Virus record (IMG/VR): IMGVR_UViG_3300043570_004187
Span: 1 to 36,690 of that record
Reading direction: 5' to 3' (one strand)
DNA length: 36,690 bases
Source of the DNA: a virus
Part shown: positions 1 through 10,229 of the stretch, piece after piece
How positions within the stretch are numbered: the first letter of the stretch is position 1
How the letters are laid out: every line of letters starts with the position of its first letter
Notes under the pieces: generated by a model
The model's input: the letters and a program-made list of their open reading frames with translations, nothing else
What the model was told of the DNA's origin: nothing
Database searches by the model: none
Translations under genes and position numbers: made by a program

Positions 1-3000
1 TTCTAGAAGGAAGATCCTTACCAACAATCGTTCTAGAATAATATCTAGCTGTTATTTCCAAATCGAAAGAGAATCTCTCTTTATTGATAGGATTGCTGTA
101 TATATCGAAACCGATTTTCTTTGTGTAAACTAAATTAGCATTTTTAGAGAAGTTTCTAATTCCTGCAACATTACCAATCCCAACATTACCAACACCGAAA
201 TAATCAGTCATTCTATATTGAAAAGTAACAGGAATAGTTATTGCTTGTTCTTCACCGAAAGTGATTCTTCTAACAGATAAAGAATCTGATCCATCAACAA
301 CGATATCTGAATGTGAAGTAGGATTCATAAATAAATAAGCTCCTACCGATTTAGGTCCTAGAAGATATTGATCATTTACATCGAAAGCTACTTTAGAATA
401 TCGATCTCCAGTTCCGCCAGTTCCTTCAAAGAATAAAGGAGTTTGGTATAGAGATCCAGTAGATCCAGAAATAACATTTCCTAAAATAGAATTTCTTACA
501 TCCAAATTAGCTGAAGCATTAGGAATTGATGTTGTATTCCAATCATCTATAGCAGGATGATCGATATGAATAAGGATTGTATTATCATAATCGTTAATTA
601 CAGATCCATCCGATAAAGGAATAACATCTGAAATTGTTGTAGGTCCTGTTAAAGATCCTTTCCAAATAAAATCGGATGCGGAAGATCCAATTCCAGCAGT
701 AGCCGATATAGCATTTTGTATTGTAAGATCATTTATCCACTCTAAATCATCGATATTCGATGCAAAATAAGGTGTAGTATTGGATATTTGTGAAAATGCA
801 TCAACTACTCCATTTGTAGCTCCACTAACAGCTCCATAAAGACTAGATTTTCCGTCAATCGAAACATATCTAGAAGAAATAAATTCACCAAGAACTTGAG
901 AAGATTGTTGAGGAAGTTCTCTAACAAATCCATAAGCAGCTACATCATCAGATGAAGGATTAGAAAGTCCTAAAGGAACTCTATCATATCTTCTAGTTAA
1001 GTTATAATCTGTATCATTTGGATTGTAAGCAGTTCCTCCTGCCCAAGATTCATTGGCTTTGAAAATTCTATTTCCCCAATATCTTGCATACATTTCAAGA
1101 GAACTTGCAGAATCATTAAACATTTTTATGAAATAATTCTTAGAAATAATTGCTCCTTTTTTAACTGTTCTTTGAGCAACTTCATCTTTATAATTACCAG
1201 CGAAAAGTTTCACTGTTGTATTTGATTGAACTTGATATTCTGTTCCTGCTTCATCAACAACTCTAACAACAAGAACACCTCTCGAAGCTTCAAGTAGAGC
1301 AGTTAATCTAGCGATTTCTGAATCCATAGCTATTAGCTTATCGAAAAGAGCAATAACATTTTGTTCAGGTGATAAGAATCCAGAAGCAATTTCTGTTGCA
1401 GGGTGAGCAAAGAATTTACCGTTTTGTTCAAATTGATTTGCGACATGTTTCTTAATTCCTAATGCATCAAGATCTTGTTGTAGCTCAACTCTTACTTTTT
1501 CGTCTTTAGCTTCTGAAAGAATAACCCCAGCATCAGGAGATGATTCAAATTCCGGCGGAAATTCCACTTTCATGATTTCTGACCAATCTGATTCTTTAGG
1601 TGATACTGGCCATCCGGATTCCGATAGAGATTTAATTCTAAATTCCACAGATTCACCAAACGAGATAGGAATATCTACTGAATTTATATTAACCGAATCA
1701 GCATTTTCTAGATCTTCAATAGCCCATGTTATTTGACCGGTTGTAGGATCTGTTTTTCTTTGTCTTACTTCAGATCGAACTTCAACCCAAGTAGAGAAAG
1801 TTCCTCTACGAGTCTGACCGTCCTGATCTAAGAAATTAATTTGCTCAGGTTGATTAGCTCCTCCTTCTTTACTCAAATATCTATATTGTACAATAAATTG
1901 TACAACTTCTTGAGGGGATGTTCTATCCGACGATTTTGCAATAGGCATAGGGAAGAATCCTCTAATTCTATATTTCGGAGTAAGTTGATCAACTGAATTC
2001 GAGACTCCAATGGCATTAATATCATCAATAGTAGAAGCAAATAGAGAAGAAAGAGAATCTCTCTGATTGATCAAAGTACTTAATTGATTTTGGTCTGTAT
2101 CTTTTAATTGTTGAGATGTATATTGAGTTGTTTGTATCTTTGATCTAAGTTCTTTAATAGATTTATCTGTCGAATTTAGATCTGATTGAATTCTTTGCTT
2201 ATCCGATTGGAGTTTTTTCAAATCAGAAAGAACTGAATTGTCAGTTAAATGTTGATTAACTTGAACAACTTTGAAATTTTCTAAATTCAAATCCGGTTCA
2301 TCCGGTGTGATCCCTAAAGAAGTAGGAATTACTCCATCTTTAGCTATTGAATAAAGATAAGATCCAAAATCAACAACCTCATTTTGGTAATATGTGCTAA
2401 GTGCAATATCTTCACCAACATCATTTTTTGTTTTAAGATCTGATGTATAAAATCCAACACCAGGGGACCAATTTACAGCTGCAATTTTAGAATCTGGATC
2501 TATTGGTTTAATGAAAACAACAGTGTATTCATCGAAACCTATATTAACATTTACGTTAACTGGAGCTTCATCTGCTGAATAAATCGAGAATATGTTGGTT
2601 CCTATTGTAATAGGATCAGCACCTTCAATTAATCTAACACCTACAGTTCTTGTAGAAGATTCGATTTGTGTAATCTCATATCGAGTATTTTGTCTTCCTG
2701 AATTAACAATAAGAGAATCTCCTATTTTAAGAGATTGTGTTCCTAGGAATTCAGATTGTGAATCGTTATACGTTAAAGAATCAAGTTGAACTCTTATAAC
2801 TCTTTTTGAATAATTAACGTTATCAATTTGTTCAGTAACTGTATCATCAGTAATTTTTGTTACTGCAAAGTTACCGAAATATCTTAATGATCTTGGAGGT
2901 AAAGCAACTACGTCTTGATCTAAAAAGTAAGTTATTCCATTAGCAATAAGAACTTTAGCAAAATTTTCATATTGAATATCTGCTTTACTTAAGAAGTTAT

Positions 3001-3505
3001 TATTGAATACTTGCTTTTGTGCATCACTATCTATGTTTAGAATATATCGAGAAACTTCAACGTTTTCTGTGTTGTATTTAACTTGATCACCTAAATTAAA
3101 AGAAACATAAAGAAGGGGATTCAAAAAAGATTCAAAGAACCAATTTTCTCTCGTATTGAAAGAAATAGGAATTGGCATAGATTTAATATCTGCAGCTTCT
3201 CTTTGAAAATTACTAACTAAGATTTTTCTAAAAGATCCATCGGAAAGTCTAACTGAAGATTCTGTTTCGCCGATCCCTGCAATAGATTTAACATCAGATT
3301 CTAAACGAGTAAGTTGATCTTTTATAGCTCCAAAAGAAGGAACTTGTACAGATTGAATTACTCCATTAGCATCCATAACCGGCATTTCAATTGTGTCCGA
3401 TTTAGAAGATACCAAATCAGATACCTTAGAGATGATCTGATATGAATTGTTTTGTAACCTTAGAAGGTCATTTAATAGTGTTGTTAGCGAGTATTTAGTA
3501 TCCAT
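1..3505 (-). CDS. Large virion structural protein, coiled coil plus FN3-like domain (C-terminus beyond window)
   Basis: The frame is open from an ATG at the 3505 end to the window edge, giving at least 1168 residues; the C-terminus is missing. The start (MDTKYSLTTLLNDLLRLQ) lies 1 base after the preceding stop. The N-terminal ~430 residues are mixed with no domain I recognise. Around residues 435-475 is a Lys/Gln/Leu-rich heptad-like stretch (LKKLQSDKQRIQSDL), probably a coiled coil. Residues ~525-650 look like a fibronectin-III-type sandwich (WVEVRSEVRQ, then SVEFRIKSLSESGWPVSP). The rest is Ser/Thr/Gly-rich beta sequence without a motif I know. Position at the end of the baseplate series, after the wedge genes, suggests a peripheral baseplate or fibre-attachment role. 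That role is inferred from context; only the open frame and sequence character are directly seen. Confidence 0.82.
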   Translation of the reverse strand, partial: MDTKYSLTTLLNDLLRLQNNSYQIISKVSDLVSSKSDTIEMPVMDANGVIQSVQVPSFGAIKDQLTRLESDVKSIAGIGETESSVRLSDGSFRKILVSNFQREAADIKSMPIPISFNTRENWFFESFLNPLLYVSFNLGDQVKYNTENVEVSRYILNIDSDAQKQVFNNNFLSKADIQYENFAKVLIANGITYFLDQDVVALPPRSLRYFGNFAVTKITDDTVTEQIDNVNYSKRVIRVQLDSLTYNDSQSEFLGTQSLKIGDSLIVNSGRQNTRYEITQIESSTRTVGVRLIEGADPITIGTNIFSIYSADEAPVNVNVNIGFDEYTVVFIKPIDPDSKIAAVNWSPGVGFYTSDLKTKNDVGEDIALSTYYQNEVVDFGSYLYSIAKDGVIPTSLGITPDEPDLNLENFKVVQVNQHLTDNSVLSDLKKLQSDKQRIQSDLNSTDKSIKELRSKIQTTQYTSQQLKDTDQNQLSTLINQRDSLSSLFASTIDDINAIGVSNSVDQLTPKYRIRGFFPMPIAKSSDRTSPQEVVQFIVQYRYLSKEGGANQPEQINFLDQDGQTRRGTFSTWVEVRSEVRQRKTDPTTGQITWAIEDLENADSVNINSVDIPISFGESVEFRIKSLSESGWPVSPKESDWSEIMKVEFPPEFESSPDAGVILSEAKDEKVRVELQQDLDALGIKKHVANQFEQNGKFFAHPATEIASGFLSPEQNVIALFDKLIAMDSEIARLTALLEASRGVLVVRVVDEAGTEYQVQSNTTVKLFAGNYKDEVAQRTVKKGAIISKNYFIKMFNDSASSLEMYARYWGNRIFKANESWAGGTAYNPNDTDYNLTRRYDRVPLGLSNPSSDDVAAYGFVRELPQQSSQVLGEFISSRYVSIDGKSSLYGAVSGATNGVVDAFSQISNTTPYFASNIDDLEWINDLTIQNAISATAGIGSSASDFIWKGSLTGPTTISDVIPLSDGSVINDYDNTILIHIDHPAIDDWNTTSIPNASANLDVRNSILGNVISGSTGSLYQTPLFFEGTGGTGDRYSKVAFDVNDQYLLGPKSVGAYLFMNPTSHSDIVVDGSDSLSVRRITFGEEQAITIPVTFQYRMTDYFGVGNVGIGNVAGIRNFSKNANLVYTKKIGFDIYSNPINKERFSFDLEITARYYSRTIVGKDLPSR

Positions 3506-3506
3506 G

Positions 3507-5576
3507 TTATCTTATTACGTCTACGTTAAATAGATATTGATTTTCGTCTGTGCAGTAAATTTCAAATATAGGTCTATCAGAAAGTAACATTGCAGGAGAA
3601 ATAATAGCCATTATTTTTCCATAAGTTCCATTACCTAAAACATTTTGTGAATCAGTTCTGAATATGATATTAAAACCACCATTGTTTATTTTCTCATTGA
3701 AAACAAATTTAAGCATTTGTCCATTTTTCCATCTAACATTTTTATCGTCTATATTTATATACACGGTGTCAGCAAAAGTTTCAATTCCTGTAACAGGATC
3801 CGGATTTTGATTAGTTTGTCTAAATGAATTTGTAAATGTTCCTAACACAAGAATGTTATTATCAACAAGATTTGTAGTTGCATAATTCTGTCCATTACTT
3901 GTAGTTGTTTCTATATTATTAGATGTATTACCACATAACATAAAGTTATTGTAAGCCTGAGTACGATTAATTATTTTTACTTGATTAGGAACTGATTTAT
4001 CAAGTAGAATACCGTCTCCTCCTTTAAGAACATCCGTGTTATAAGTTAAATTAGTTGATAAATTTCCTGAGATAATCAAATTGATATTATCTGCATTCAT
4101 ATTAATCAAATCGAGTAAAGTTGTACTTGATTGAAAAGCTAATTGAGCATTATTCAAAGAAGATTCTAAAGCAGATAATCTTTGAGAAAGTCCTGTGATA
4201 TCACCTTGAGAAAAATAGTATTGTTGTAAAGCTGATATTTGTTGCTTAATTTCAATAATCTGTAGATTTTGAGATAAGAACATTTCAGCAGCTTCTTGCA
4301 TTCTCGTTGAAGCATCAATGAATAAGTCCATGGAGAATGTGTTATAATCATTGATGATAGTTTCAACACCTACATTATCAGCAGAAGTATCAAATTTAAC
4401 ATTCAATTTTAAACCATATCCATTACCGTTAAGTTTAGTAATTTTATTTGGTTTGTATTTATCGAATCTTTTAAGGTAAGAAGGTGCTGATACTTGATTT
4501 ACATAATCATCTAAAACAAGAATACCATATAGGTTTCTTGCTCTATCCATTGGATTAGATGAACTATAAACATCATAATAAACAAGTGCAGCATTGAATG
4601 CAAAATCTTCAGAAGCATCAGAAGCATTAAATTCTGATATTAAAGAGATGTTCGGATCATCTACGATAGGTTTATATGAATCAGCATCAGTATCAAGAAT
4701 TATTCCATCCATTCTAGAAAGAAGAACCGGTTGTGTTGATAGTGCAGTTGATGCAGCAAAAAGTGCTATATTTGCTGGATTTCCAAAAGTCGATGAAGAT
4801 AAGTATGCATCAATAACATCATTATCGTAATAAGCTGTTAATGAAAGTCCAGTAGGGTGAACAGACCCGGCATCTCTACCGTCAATATAAACATTACCAT
4901 TGCTCCATTGTCTGCCAGGAGCATAATTAGAATCTTGATAAGTTTTGAAAAGAACTAAAGGTGTATTACCATGTGTTACCGGAACATTAAGATAAACTTC
5001 ACTATATGAATGTCCATCTCTAGAAACTGAATTAACGATATCAACATCACCAATATATTTAACAACTCTCTTATAGAAAGAAGATTGATCTTCTTCTGTG
5101 AATCTATTTGTAACCGTTGATTCAGCTGCAGTAGCATTTCTGAATCTCATCGCATTTATATTAGCCATCCACTTCCAAAATAACCTTTCAGAAGTTGACC
5201 ATTTTTGACTCATATCGTAAGCCTGTGCAAGATTATTACTTCCGTCAAGTATAAGTTGCTCATAATTCAAAACATAATTTTGAAAAGATTGTGCAAGATT
5301 TATGTTATTGTCGGAATTAATATCAGCTGCAGGAACTGATGAATTAGGATATGTAGTAGGACTTGGACTATTTAATACTCCTAAAGCTTCCCATACAATA
5401 TAATTTTCATTTGATGAAGGAGTCGCAACGTCAGGGATATCTAATAAAGCAAATTTAGAGAATACAAATCTAGCATCGTCATCTGTAAATGTTTTTGAAA
5501 TATCATTCGATGCCGAAGTAAATGTGTAAAACGTTCCACCTTGGACTCTTAACGCATTAATTAGCGGAGTTGCCAT
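3507..5576 (-). CDS. Virion structural protein, probable baseplate/fibre component with central coiled coil
   Basis: 689 residues starting at ATG after an A/T-only leader. I do not recognise a named family. The N-terminus (INALRVQGGTFYTFTSASND) is of a type often seen in myovirus virion proteins. Residues ~430-480 are rich in Gln, Leu and Ser in heptad spacing (IIEIKQQISALQQYY, LSQRLSALESSLNNAQ) and probably form a coiled coil, which would suit a trimer. The C-terminal ~190 residues are beta-rich and Asn-rich, as in phage fibre or wedge-associated proteins. It sits between the short fibre-like gene and the very large structural gene at the left edge, in the operon part that follows gp6/gp7-like wedge genes. 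A receptor-proximal or wedge-periphery role is inference. Confidence 0.85.
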   Translation of the reverse strand: MATPLINALRVQGGTFYTFTSASNDISKTFTDDDARFVFSKFALLDIPDVATPSSNENYIVWEALGVLNSPSPTTYPNSSVPAADINSDNNINLAQSFQNYVLNYEQLILDGSNNLAQAYDMSQKWSTSERLFWKWMANINAMRFRNATAAESTVTNRFTEEDQSSFYKRVVKYIGDVDIVNSVSRDGHSYSEVYLNVPVTHGNTPLVLFKTYQDSNYAPGRQWSNGNVYIDGRDAGSVHPTGLSLTAYYDNDVIDAYLSSSTFGNPANIALFAASTALSTQPVLLSRMDGIILDTDADSYKPIVDDPNISLISEFNASDASEDFAFNAALVYYDVYSSSNPMDRARNLYGILVLDDYVNQVSAPSYLKRFDKYKPNKITKLNGNGYGLKLNVKFDTSADNVGVETIINDYNTFSMDLFIDASTRMQEAAEMFLSQNLQIIEIKQQISALQQYYFSQGDITGLSQRLSALESSLNNAQLAFQSSTTLLDLINMNADNINLIISGNLSTNLTYNTDVLKGGDGILLDKSVPNQVKIINRTQAYNNFMLCGNTSNNIETTTSNGQNYATTNLVDNNILVLGTFTNSFRQTNQNPDPVTGIETFADTVYINIDDKNVRWKNGQMLKFVFNEKINNGGFNIIFRTDSQNVLGNGTYGKIMAIISPAMLLSDRPIFEIYCTDENQYLFNVDVIR

Positions 5577-5595
5577 TCAATTATTTTTTATTTTA

Positions 5596-6162
5596 TTATA
5601 GGATTATCCAAGTACTTCCACCGGCAGTTGCACTAGATCCTGTACATCCTTTGAATTGATTTGTTGTTACGTCGTATACAATAGATCCTTCAAGGGGACT
5701 TACGATTGAATCGATATCCGCAGTAGTCATCCTAGGTAATGTCGCATAACCTACAGGTCCTGAAGTAGTAGGACCAGTAGCACTAGATCCGGAGAAATTA
5801 ATCGTAGGGATTGTTCCAGAAACAGCATAGGTTCTAGTTAATTTTTCAAAATAAATAGAATTAGATCCTGCACCAATTTGTAAGAGGTTATTTGCGCCGA
5901 TAACGACATTTCCTGCACCTACTGATACATTCCCTGATATAACATTAATACCTCCACCAACAGAACCTCTAACGATAAGATCCTCAGTTTCCATATCGTT
6001 ATTACTTCCATATCCGTAGTTATTAATTTTTCCGGTTGCAATGTCAATAATGCTCAATACATCATTTAATGCATCAACGATCGTGTTAAAGTTGTCATTA
6101 AGGGTAATCCTTGAAGCTGATACTGAATCTGTTCCATTCAGATTTGTTGTTGTGATTGCCAT
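5596..6162 (-). CDS. Short fibre-like virion protein
   Basis: 188 residues. The N-terminal ~60 residues (ASRITLNDNFNTIVDALNDV) form a predicted amphipathic helical segment of the kind used to trimerise or anchor small phage fibres. The middle is a repetitive beta segment (GGGINVISGNVSVGAGNVVI), consistent with a triple-beta helix. The C-terminus (LPRMTTADIDSIVSPLEGSI, followed by VYDVTTNQF and a terminal Trp) matches the common tail-fibre ending in which LPR-T precedes GxxVYdxTTNxF. It also contains a Gly-Pro-Thr motif shared with its neighbours. It follows the large wedge-like gene with a 1-base gap. A short tail fibre or baseplate pin is the best guess; no receptor can be named. Confidence 0.85.
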   Translation of the reverse strand: MAITTTNLNGTDSVSASRITLNDNFNTIVDALNDVLSIIDIATGKINNYGYGSNNDMETEDLIVRGSVGGGINVISGNVSVGAGNVVIGANNLLQIGAGSNSIYFEKLTRTYAVSGTIPTINFSGSSATGPTTSGPVGYATLPRMTTADIDSIVSPLEGSIVYDVTTNQFKGCTGSSATAGGSTWIIL

Positions 6163-6163
6163 G

Positions 6164-9100
6164 TTAAATTATTTTTATTATTTCTTTTTTTGTTACTGAT
6201 TTCTTATTACCGTTAGTATCTTCTAGTTCAAGTGAAACGGTGTAACTACCCTTTTCGTTGAACATATAGGAGAAATACTTATTATTGTAGTATATATCCG
6301 TGAAGTTCGAATCTCCCTCTTTTGTAAGAGTCCATTTAGGATTCTTCTTTCCGTTTATTATTGAATTATCGTATGTAAAATTAACCACTGTACATAGAGG
6401 TAAATTTTGTGCATATTTAAGAACTCTAACTTCATCCCATGTTGGATTTTTGATTATCGATCTACCATATGAGGTTCCAATAATATCTACAAATTCGATT
6501 GTTGTTTCACTCGGACTAGTAAATGCTTTTGAGATAGCTTGAATTTTTATCTCAGAAGGAGTTATAGACGATGTAGTAGGTCCTGTGGCTCCTGAATATC
6601 CTAGAACAAGATTGTATTGGAAATCATTTATTCCATCTATGCTCTGAGCAGTAGGTCCATTAAGTTCATCAGCCAAATCGGTTAAATTAGTAGAAGTAAT
6701 CTCATAAGGAGAACTCATTCCATTTATTAATATGCTACTTGTCGGTCCTAGAGACTCAATTTTATAAATTTCAAAATGTGTAGGAATATCACCAACATAA
6801 CCAAAGTAAACAGTTTCATAAGATTTGTTATCTCCAGTTGCACCATCAAATTTGATTTTATGTCTTCCACCTCTATCAAAGTCTTTAGAAACAGCTCGAA
6901 TATAAGGCATTAATTGATAATTGCTATCATAATCTTCGTTGTAGTAATAGATGAAATCATTCAAAAAAGGATGATTAATTCCATCGTTAGGCATAACTTG
7001 ATTAAGCTCTTTTGTGATAGAAAGAATTTTTGAAGCAGTAGATCCTGTAAGTCCTGTTATCTCATAAGAATCAACCAAATCGATTATATAGACCCAATCA
7101 GTTCCATCATATTGATAAGTTCTTCTATTTGCATTAGAAACGATTATATCACCTGTAGATCCTGTAGATCCGGTAACTCCATAAGCTCCTGTATATCCAG
7201 TAGGTCCTTGTTCATATAAAACATTAATCGAATTAATATCTAAAACAGTATTTCCTTTAGTCATAAAGATGTGAGCAGTAGGTCCTGATACATCTTTAAT
7301 TTCCCATTGAGTTATTTTAGTTCCTATTCCATCCCACCAAAGATGATAAACATCATCCCATTTAGGAAGAAGACTCATTAAGTTATATGTGTAAGGGAAT
7401 CTATCAACTAAAGGATTGTCCGAAGGATTAACGATCGATTGATAAAATTCAGCAGAATCAAGAGAATTATAACTCATATCAGCCATATCCATTGATTCAT
7501 TAGGATGTAAAGGGAGATCCCATGTAGATGCATATTCATCCCAAGTCAATAGAGGTTTAAGTGGAGCAATTCCGTTTAGAGGTGGAGGTGGAACAAAATC
7601 CAATTGCACATCATATTTTCTTGTGTCTAATTTATAATCAAGTTCTCTAAATTGATACCATCCAATAAAATCAGATTCTTTCATTTTAACTTCAATCATA
7701 TCTTCATTTATCAAGAATGATTTTGTATTATAACCATCCCACATATAAAGCTCAACTTTATAGAATCCTACATAAGGAAGAATTACTGGATAATTATCTC
7801 CTTCTTCAATACTAACTTTTCCACTATCGAAAGAGAAAGCAGGAGTCTCATCAGCAACCTTAGTTATAATCCATTGCATTTCGTAATAACCGTAATATCC
7901 TAGATTTTGCCAACTATAATTAAATTGAGAAGGGAATAAAGTAGGAAATCCTGTTACTCCTACATACATAGGATTACTTGTGGAACCTGGAGAAGATGTC
8001 CAACCTGATATAATTTGTGATAGATTAAATGCTCCATATAAAGTTCCAGTTGTAGGACCAACAAGATCAATTTGATTAAAAGTTACATTAGCATCATCCC
8101 AATTAATATCGAAAGTTTTATTGTTAAGTGTGATTGGATAACCGATTGGAATATCTTCATCATCATTTAATTGTCTTACAGGAATATTTGCTTTATCAAA
8201 ATAACCTAAAAAGCAATCAGCAAAATAACTTATAGGTGCACCTGAAGCTCCAAATGAACCTGAAGGTCCTGTCGAAACATTTATAGAAGATGCTGTACCT
8301 CCACCTCCTGATATAGTAGGATATGTGTATTGTATAGTTGCAGCAGGGAAAGCTCCTGAAGTATTACTCTGCCAAGTAACATAAATTGAACCATCTCCTA
8401 TTGCTTCTTTTTGTACTATTCGAATTGTTCCAGAATTTCCTCCTTCTTGATATATTGTAAAATTAGATCCAACATAAGAATCTGCTCTAAGAGATTCAAT
8501 AATCAAATCAGCAACTTCGAAATTAGTGTATATGTATTTCCCTGTATCGGGATCCCTTTGAATTACCGTATCTACCGTTGCAGTTGTTCCTGTAGGAATA
8601 TAGAAAATAAACCTAAAAGTCTGAACAGTATCGAGAGGTAAAGGCATACCACCTACATTAATTCCATTTGGATTTAATGTAACATACCAAGAAAGTATAT
8701 TTGTTTGACCGCCTATTGTTAGATCTGGACCTACAGGACAACCAAAGAAATTTAAGTATCTTAAATCTTGTAAGAATCCCGTAGCTGAAGGAAGAACCTC
8801 GAAAGTAGGCTTAAGTCCTAGCTCTATTTTATCAATTCTATATTGATCATTCCATATGTTTGTGTCGTATTTAGCAAAGTAAACTGCCTCTCCTATGATA
8901 TCTACGATTTTTGCATTAACGGGTAAAAAATAATTCTGAAGTTTTTTCTTCAATGCGAAGATTTTAATCAAAATTTCTTGAGGGCTATATGAAAAAACTT
9001 CTTCTACTATAGGAATTCCATCATTGTCATATTGTCCAGATTCCACTGTGATATCATAATAAAGACCAAATTTATTTGTCTTCTTATAAATTTTACTCGG

Positions 9101-9979
9101 AATAAGAGATGTATTATTGAAATTTGCATCTTCAGTAAAAACATCAGCGATATTCATCTGTTTGAATTTACCAAAATATACACTTTCTGAATCGATATTT
9201 AACCAATACTCCTTCATTCTTAAATTCTGATAACCAAAGAATTTAATGATATTTATGAGTGCTTTATAAGATCCTAAGTAAGGGTAAATGTTAGAGAATT
9301 CAAGTAACATTTCCTTTCTCTTCTTATTGAATAGAGACCAATTTGTTTTAATTTCGTTAACGTCGGATTCGTCGAAGATGGATTCATCTTGAGGTAGAAG
9401 ATCTCCTCCTAATGCAGCTAACCAATCCCTTAATCTTTGATCTTCCTCTTCCCCTTCACCATATAGAAGAATTTCAGCAAATATATTATCATTTGCATCT
9501 TTAATAAAAATAACTGAGCTATAACCTCTTTCCGTCGTTGGAGAAAATCCAAAATTTAATTGAATGGGGGTTGAATTGATAGTTGTAACTTCTTTTATTC
9601 CATCTTTAACTCCTGAGGTTCCTATAGAATATGCTACAGCATCGAATCCATATTGCATTGAATATGATTTAGTCAGAGTATTTGCAGTTGAACCTAAATC
9701 AAAATCATAAAGAAACATTTCTGTTATCGGATTAGTAGGTTCAAAATATGCATCTATTTCATTACTAATAATAGTAGTAGATCCTATAGGATATGCATAT
9801 TCATAAGATTGTGAAGTGGAATTATATACCTCTTCCATAACATACAGCTGAAAGTCTTCAATAAGACCTTCTGATACGGTATTGAAATCTATACGACCAA
9901 CCCATTTATCACTTGCTTCAAGATATTCAAAATTGCAGTATTCGCCTTTTTTGTTGAAAAAGTTAAGATATTTGTACAT
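6164..9979 (-). CDS. Giant baseplate wedge-like protein (gp7/gpI-like region) with PKD-like domains
   Basis: 1271 residues. Around residues 217-260 there is a segment (FSNIYPYLGSYKALINIIKF) resembling the conserved helical part of P2 gpI / wedge proteins that act next to gp6/gpJ. Two PKD-like beta-sandwich segments are visible: ~690-766 (GFYKVELYMWDGYNTKSF) and the C-terminal ~75 residues (KGSYTVSLELEDTNGNKKS). Near residues 922-943 is a short collagen-like insert (GPTGYTGAYGVTGSTGSTG), and Gly-Pro-Thr tripeptides recur in several other loops. Position directly after the gp6-like gene and a small 82-residue gene parallels T4 gp6-gp7 and P2 J-I order. The wedge role rests on context and the gpI-like stretch; the PKD calls are by eye. 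Confidence 0.85.
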   Translation of the reverse strand: MYKYLNFFNKKGEYCNFEYLEASDKWVGRIDFNTVSEGLIEDFQLYVMEEVYNSTSQSYEYAYPIGSTTIISNEIDAYFEPTNPITEMFLYDFDLGSTANTLTKSYSMQYGFDAVAYSIGTSGVKDGIKEVTTINSTPIQLNFGFSPTTERGYSSVIFIKDANDNIFAEILLYGEGEEEDQRLRDWLAALGGDLLPQDESIFDESDVNEIKTNWSLFNKKRKEMLLEFSNIYPYLGSYKALINIIKFFGYQNLRMKEYWLNIDSESVYFGKFKQMNIADVFTEDANFNNTSLIPSKIYKKTNKFGLYYDITVESGQYDNDGIPIVEEVFSYSPQEILIKIFALKKKLQNYFLPVNAKIVDIIGEAVYFAKYDTNIWNDQYRIDKIELGLKPTFEVLPSATGFLQDLRYLNFFGCPVGPDLTIGGQTNILSWYVTLNPNGINVGGMPLPLDTVQTFRFIFYIPTGTTATVDTVIQRDPDTGKYIYTNFEVADLIIESLRADSYVGSNFTIYQEGGNSGTIRIVQKEAIGDGSIYVTWQSNTSGAFPAATIQYTYPTISGGGGTASSINVSTGPSGSFGASGAPISYFADCFLGYFDKANIPVRQLNDDEDIPIGYPITLNNKTFDINWDDANVTFNQIDLVGPTTGTLYGAFNLSQIISGWTSSPGSTSNPMYVGVTGFPTLFPSQFNYSWQNLGYYGYYEMQWIITKVADETPAFSFDSGKVSIEEGDNYPVILPYVGFYKVELYMWDGYNTKSFLINEDMIEVKMKESDFIGWYQFRELDYKLDTRKYDVQLDFVPPPPLNGIAPLKPLLTWDEYASTWDLPLHPNESMDMADMSYNSLDSAEFYQSIVNPSDNPLVDRFPYTYNLMSLLPKWDDVYHLWWDGIGTKITQWEIKDVSGPTAHIFMTKGNTVLDINSINVLYEQGPTGYTGAYGVTGSTGSTGDIIVSNANRRTYQYDGTDWVYIIDLVDSYEITGLTGSTASKILSITKELNQVMPNDGINHPFLNDFIYYYNEDYDSNYQLMPYIRAVSKDFDRGGRHKIKFDGATGDNKSYETVYFGYVGDIPTHFEIYKIESLGPTSSILINGMSSPYEITSTNLTDLADELNGPTAQSIDGINDFQYNLVLGYSGATGPTTSSITPSEIKIQAISKAFTSPSETTIEFVDIIGTSYGRSIIKNPTWDEVRVLKYAQNLPLCTVVNFTYDNSIINGKKNPKWTLTKEGDSNFTDIYYNNKYFSYMFNEKGSYTVSLELEDTNGNKKSVTKKEIIKII

Positions 9980-9980
9980 T

Positions 9981-10229
9981 TTATAGATTTATGCTTCCGT
10001 CGTTTTTGTCTAATGTGTAATTGTTATAGAATTGAATTGTTTTAACCGAATCCGTCATTTCAACAAAATATGGCTCTATTCTACTTAAAAATCCATCCAT
10101 TACAGGATTTCCGAACATTCGGTTTGAAAGGAATTTATCAATCATTCCTTCAGTTCTGTAATTATAACCTGTTTCTTTTAATTTATCGTTAGATTGATAA
10201 ATTTTTGTGTAAACTGAATTTTTGTACAT
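9981..10229 (-). CDS. Small baseplate-cluster protein, unknown
   Basis: 82 residues, starting at an ATG that overlaps the stop of the gp6-like gene (TAATG) and ending 1 base before the giant wedge-like gene. This arrangement suggests translational coupling. The sequence is Tyr/Asn/Asp-rich with no signal peptide or membrane segment (e.g. TKIYQSNDKLKETGYNYRTE, then NPVMDGFLSRIEPYF). I do not recognise a family. It may be a small wedge subunit, or an N-terminal piece that in other phages is fused to the gp7-like protein. Neither can be shown from the sequence. Confidence 0.8.
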   Translation of the reverse strand: MYKNSVYTKIYQSNDKLKETGYNYRTEGMIDKFLSNRMFGNPVMDGFLSRIEPYFVEMTDSVKTIQFYNNYTLDKNDGSINL

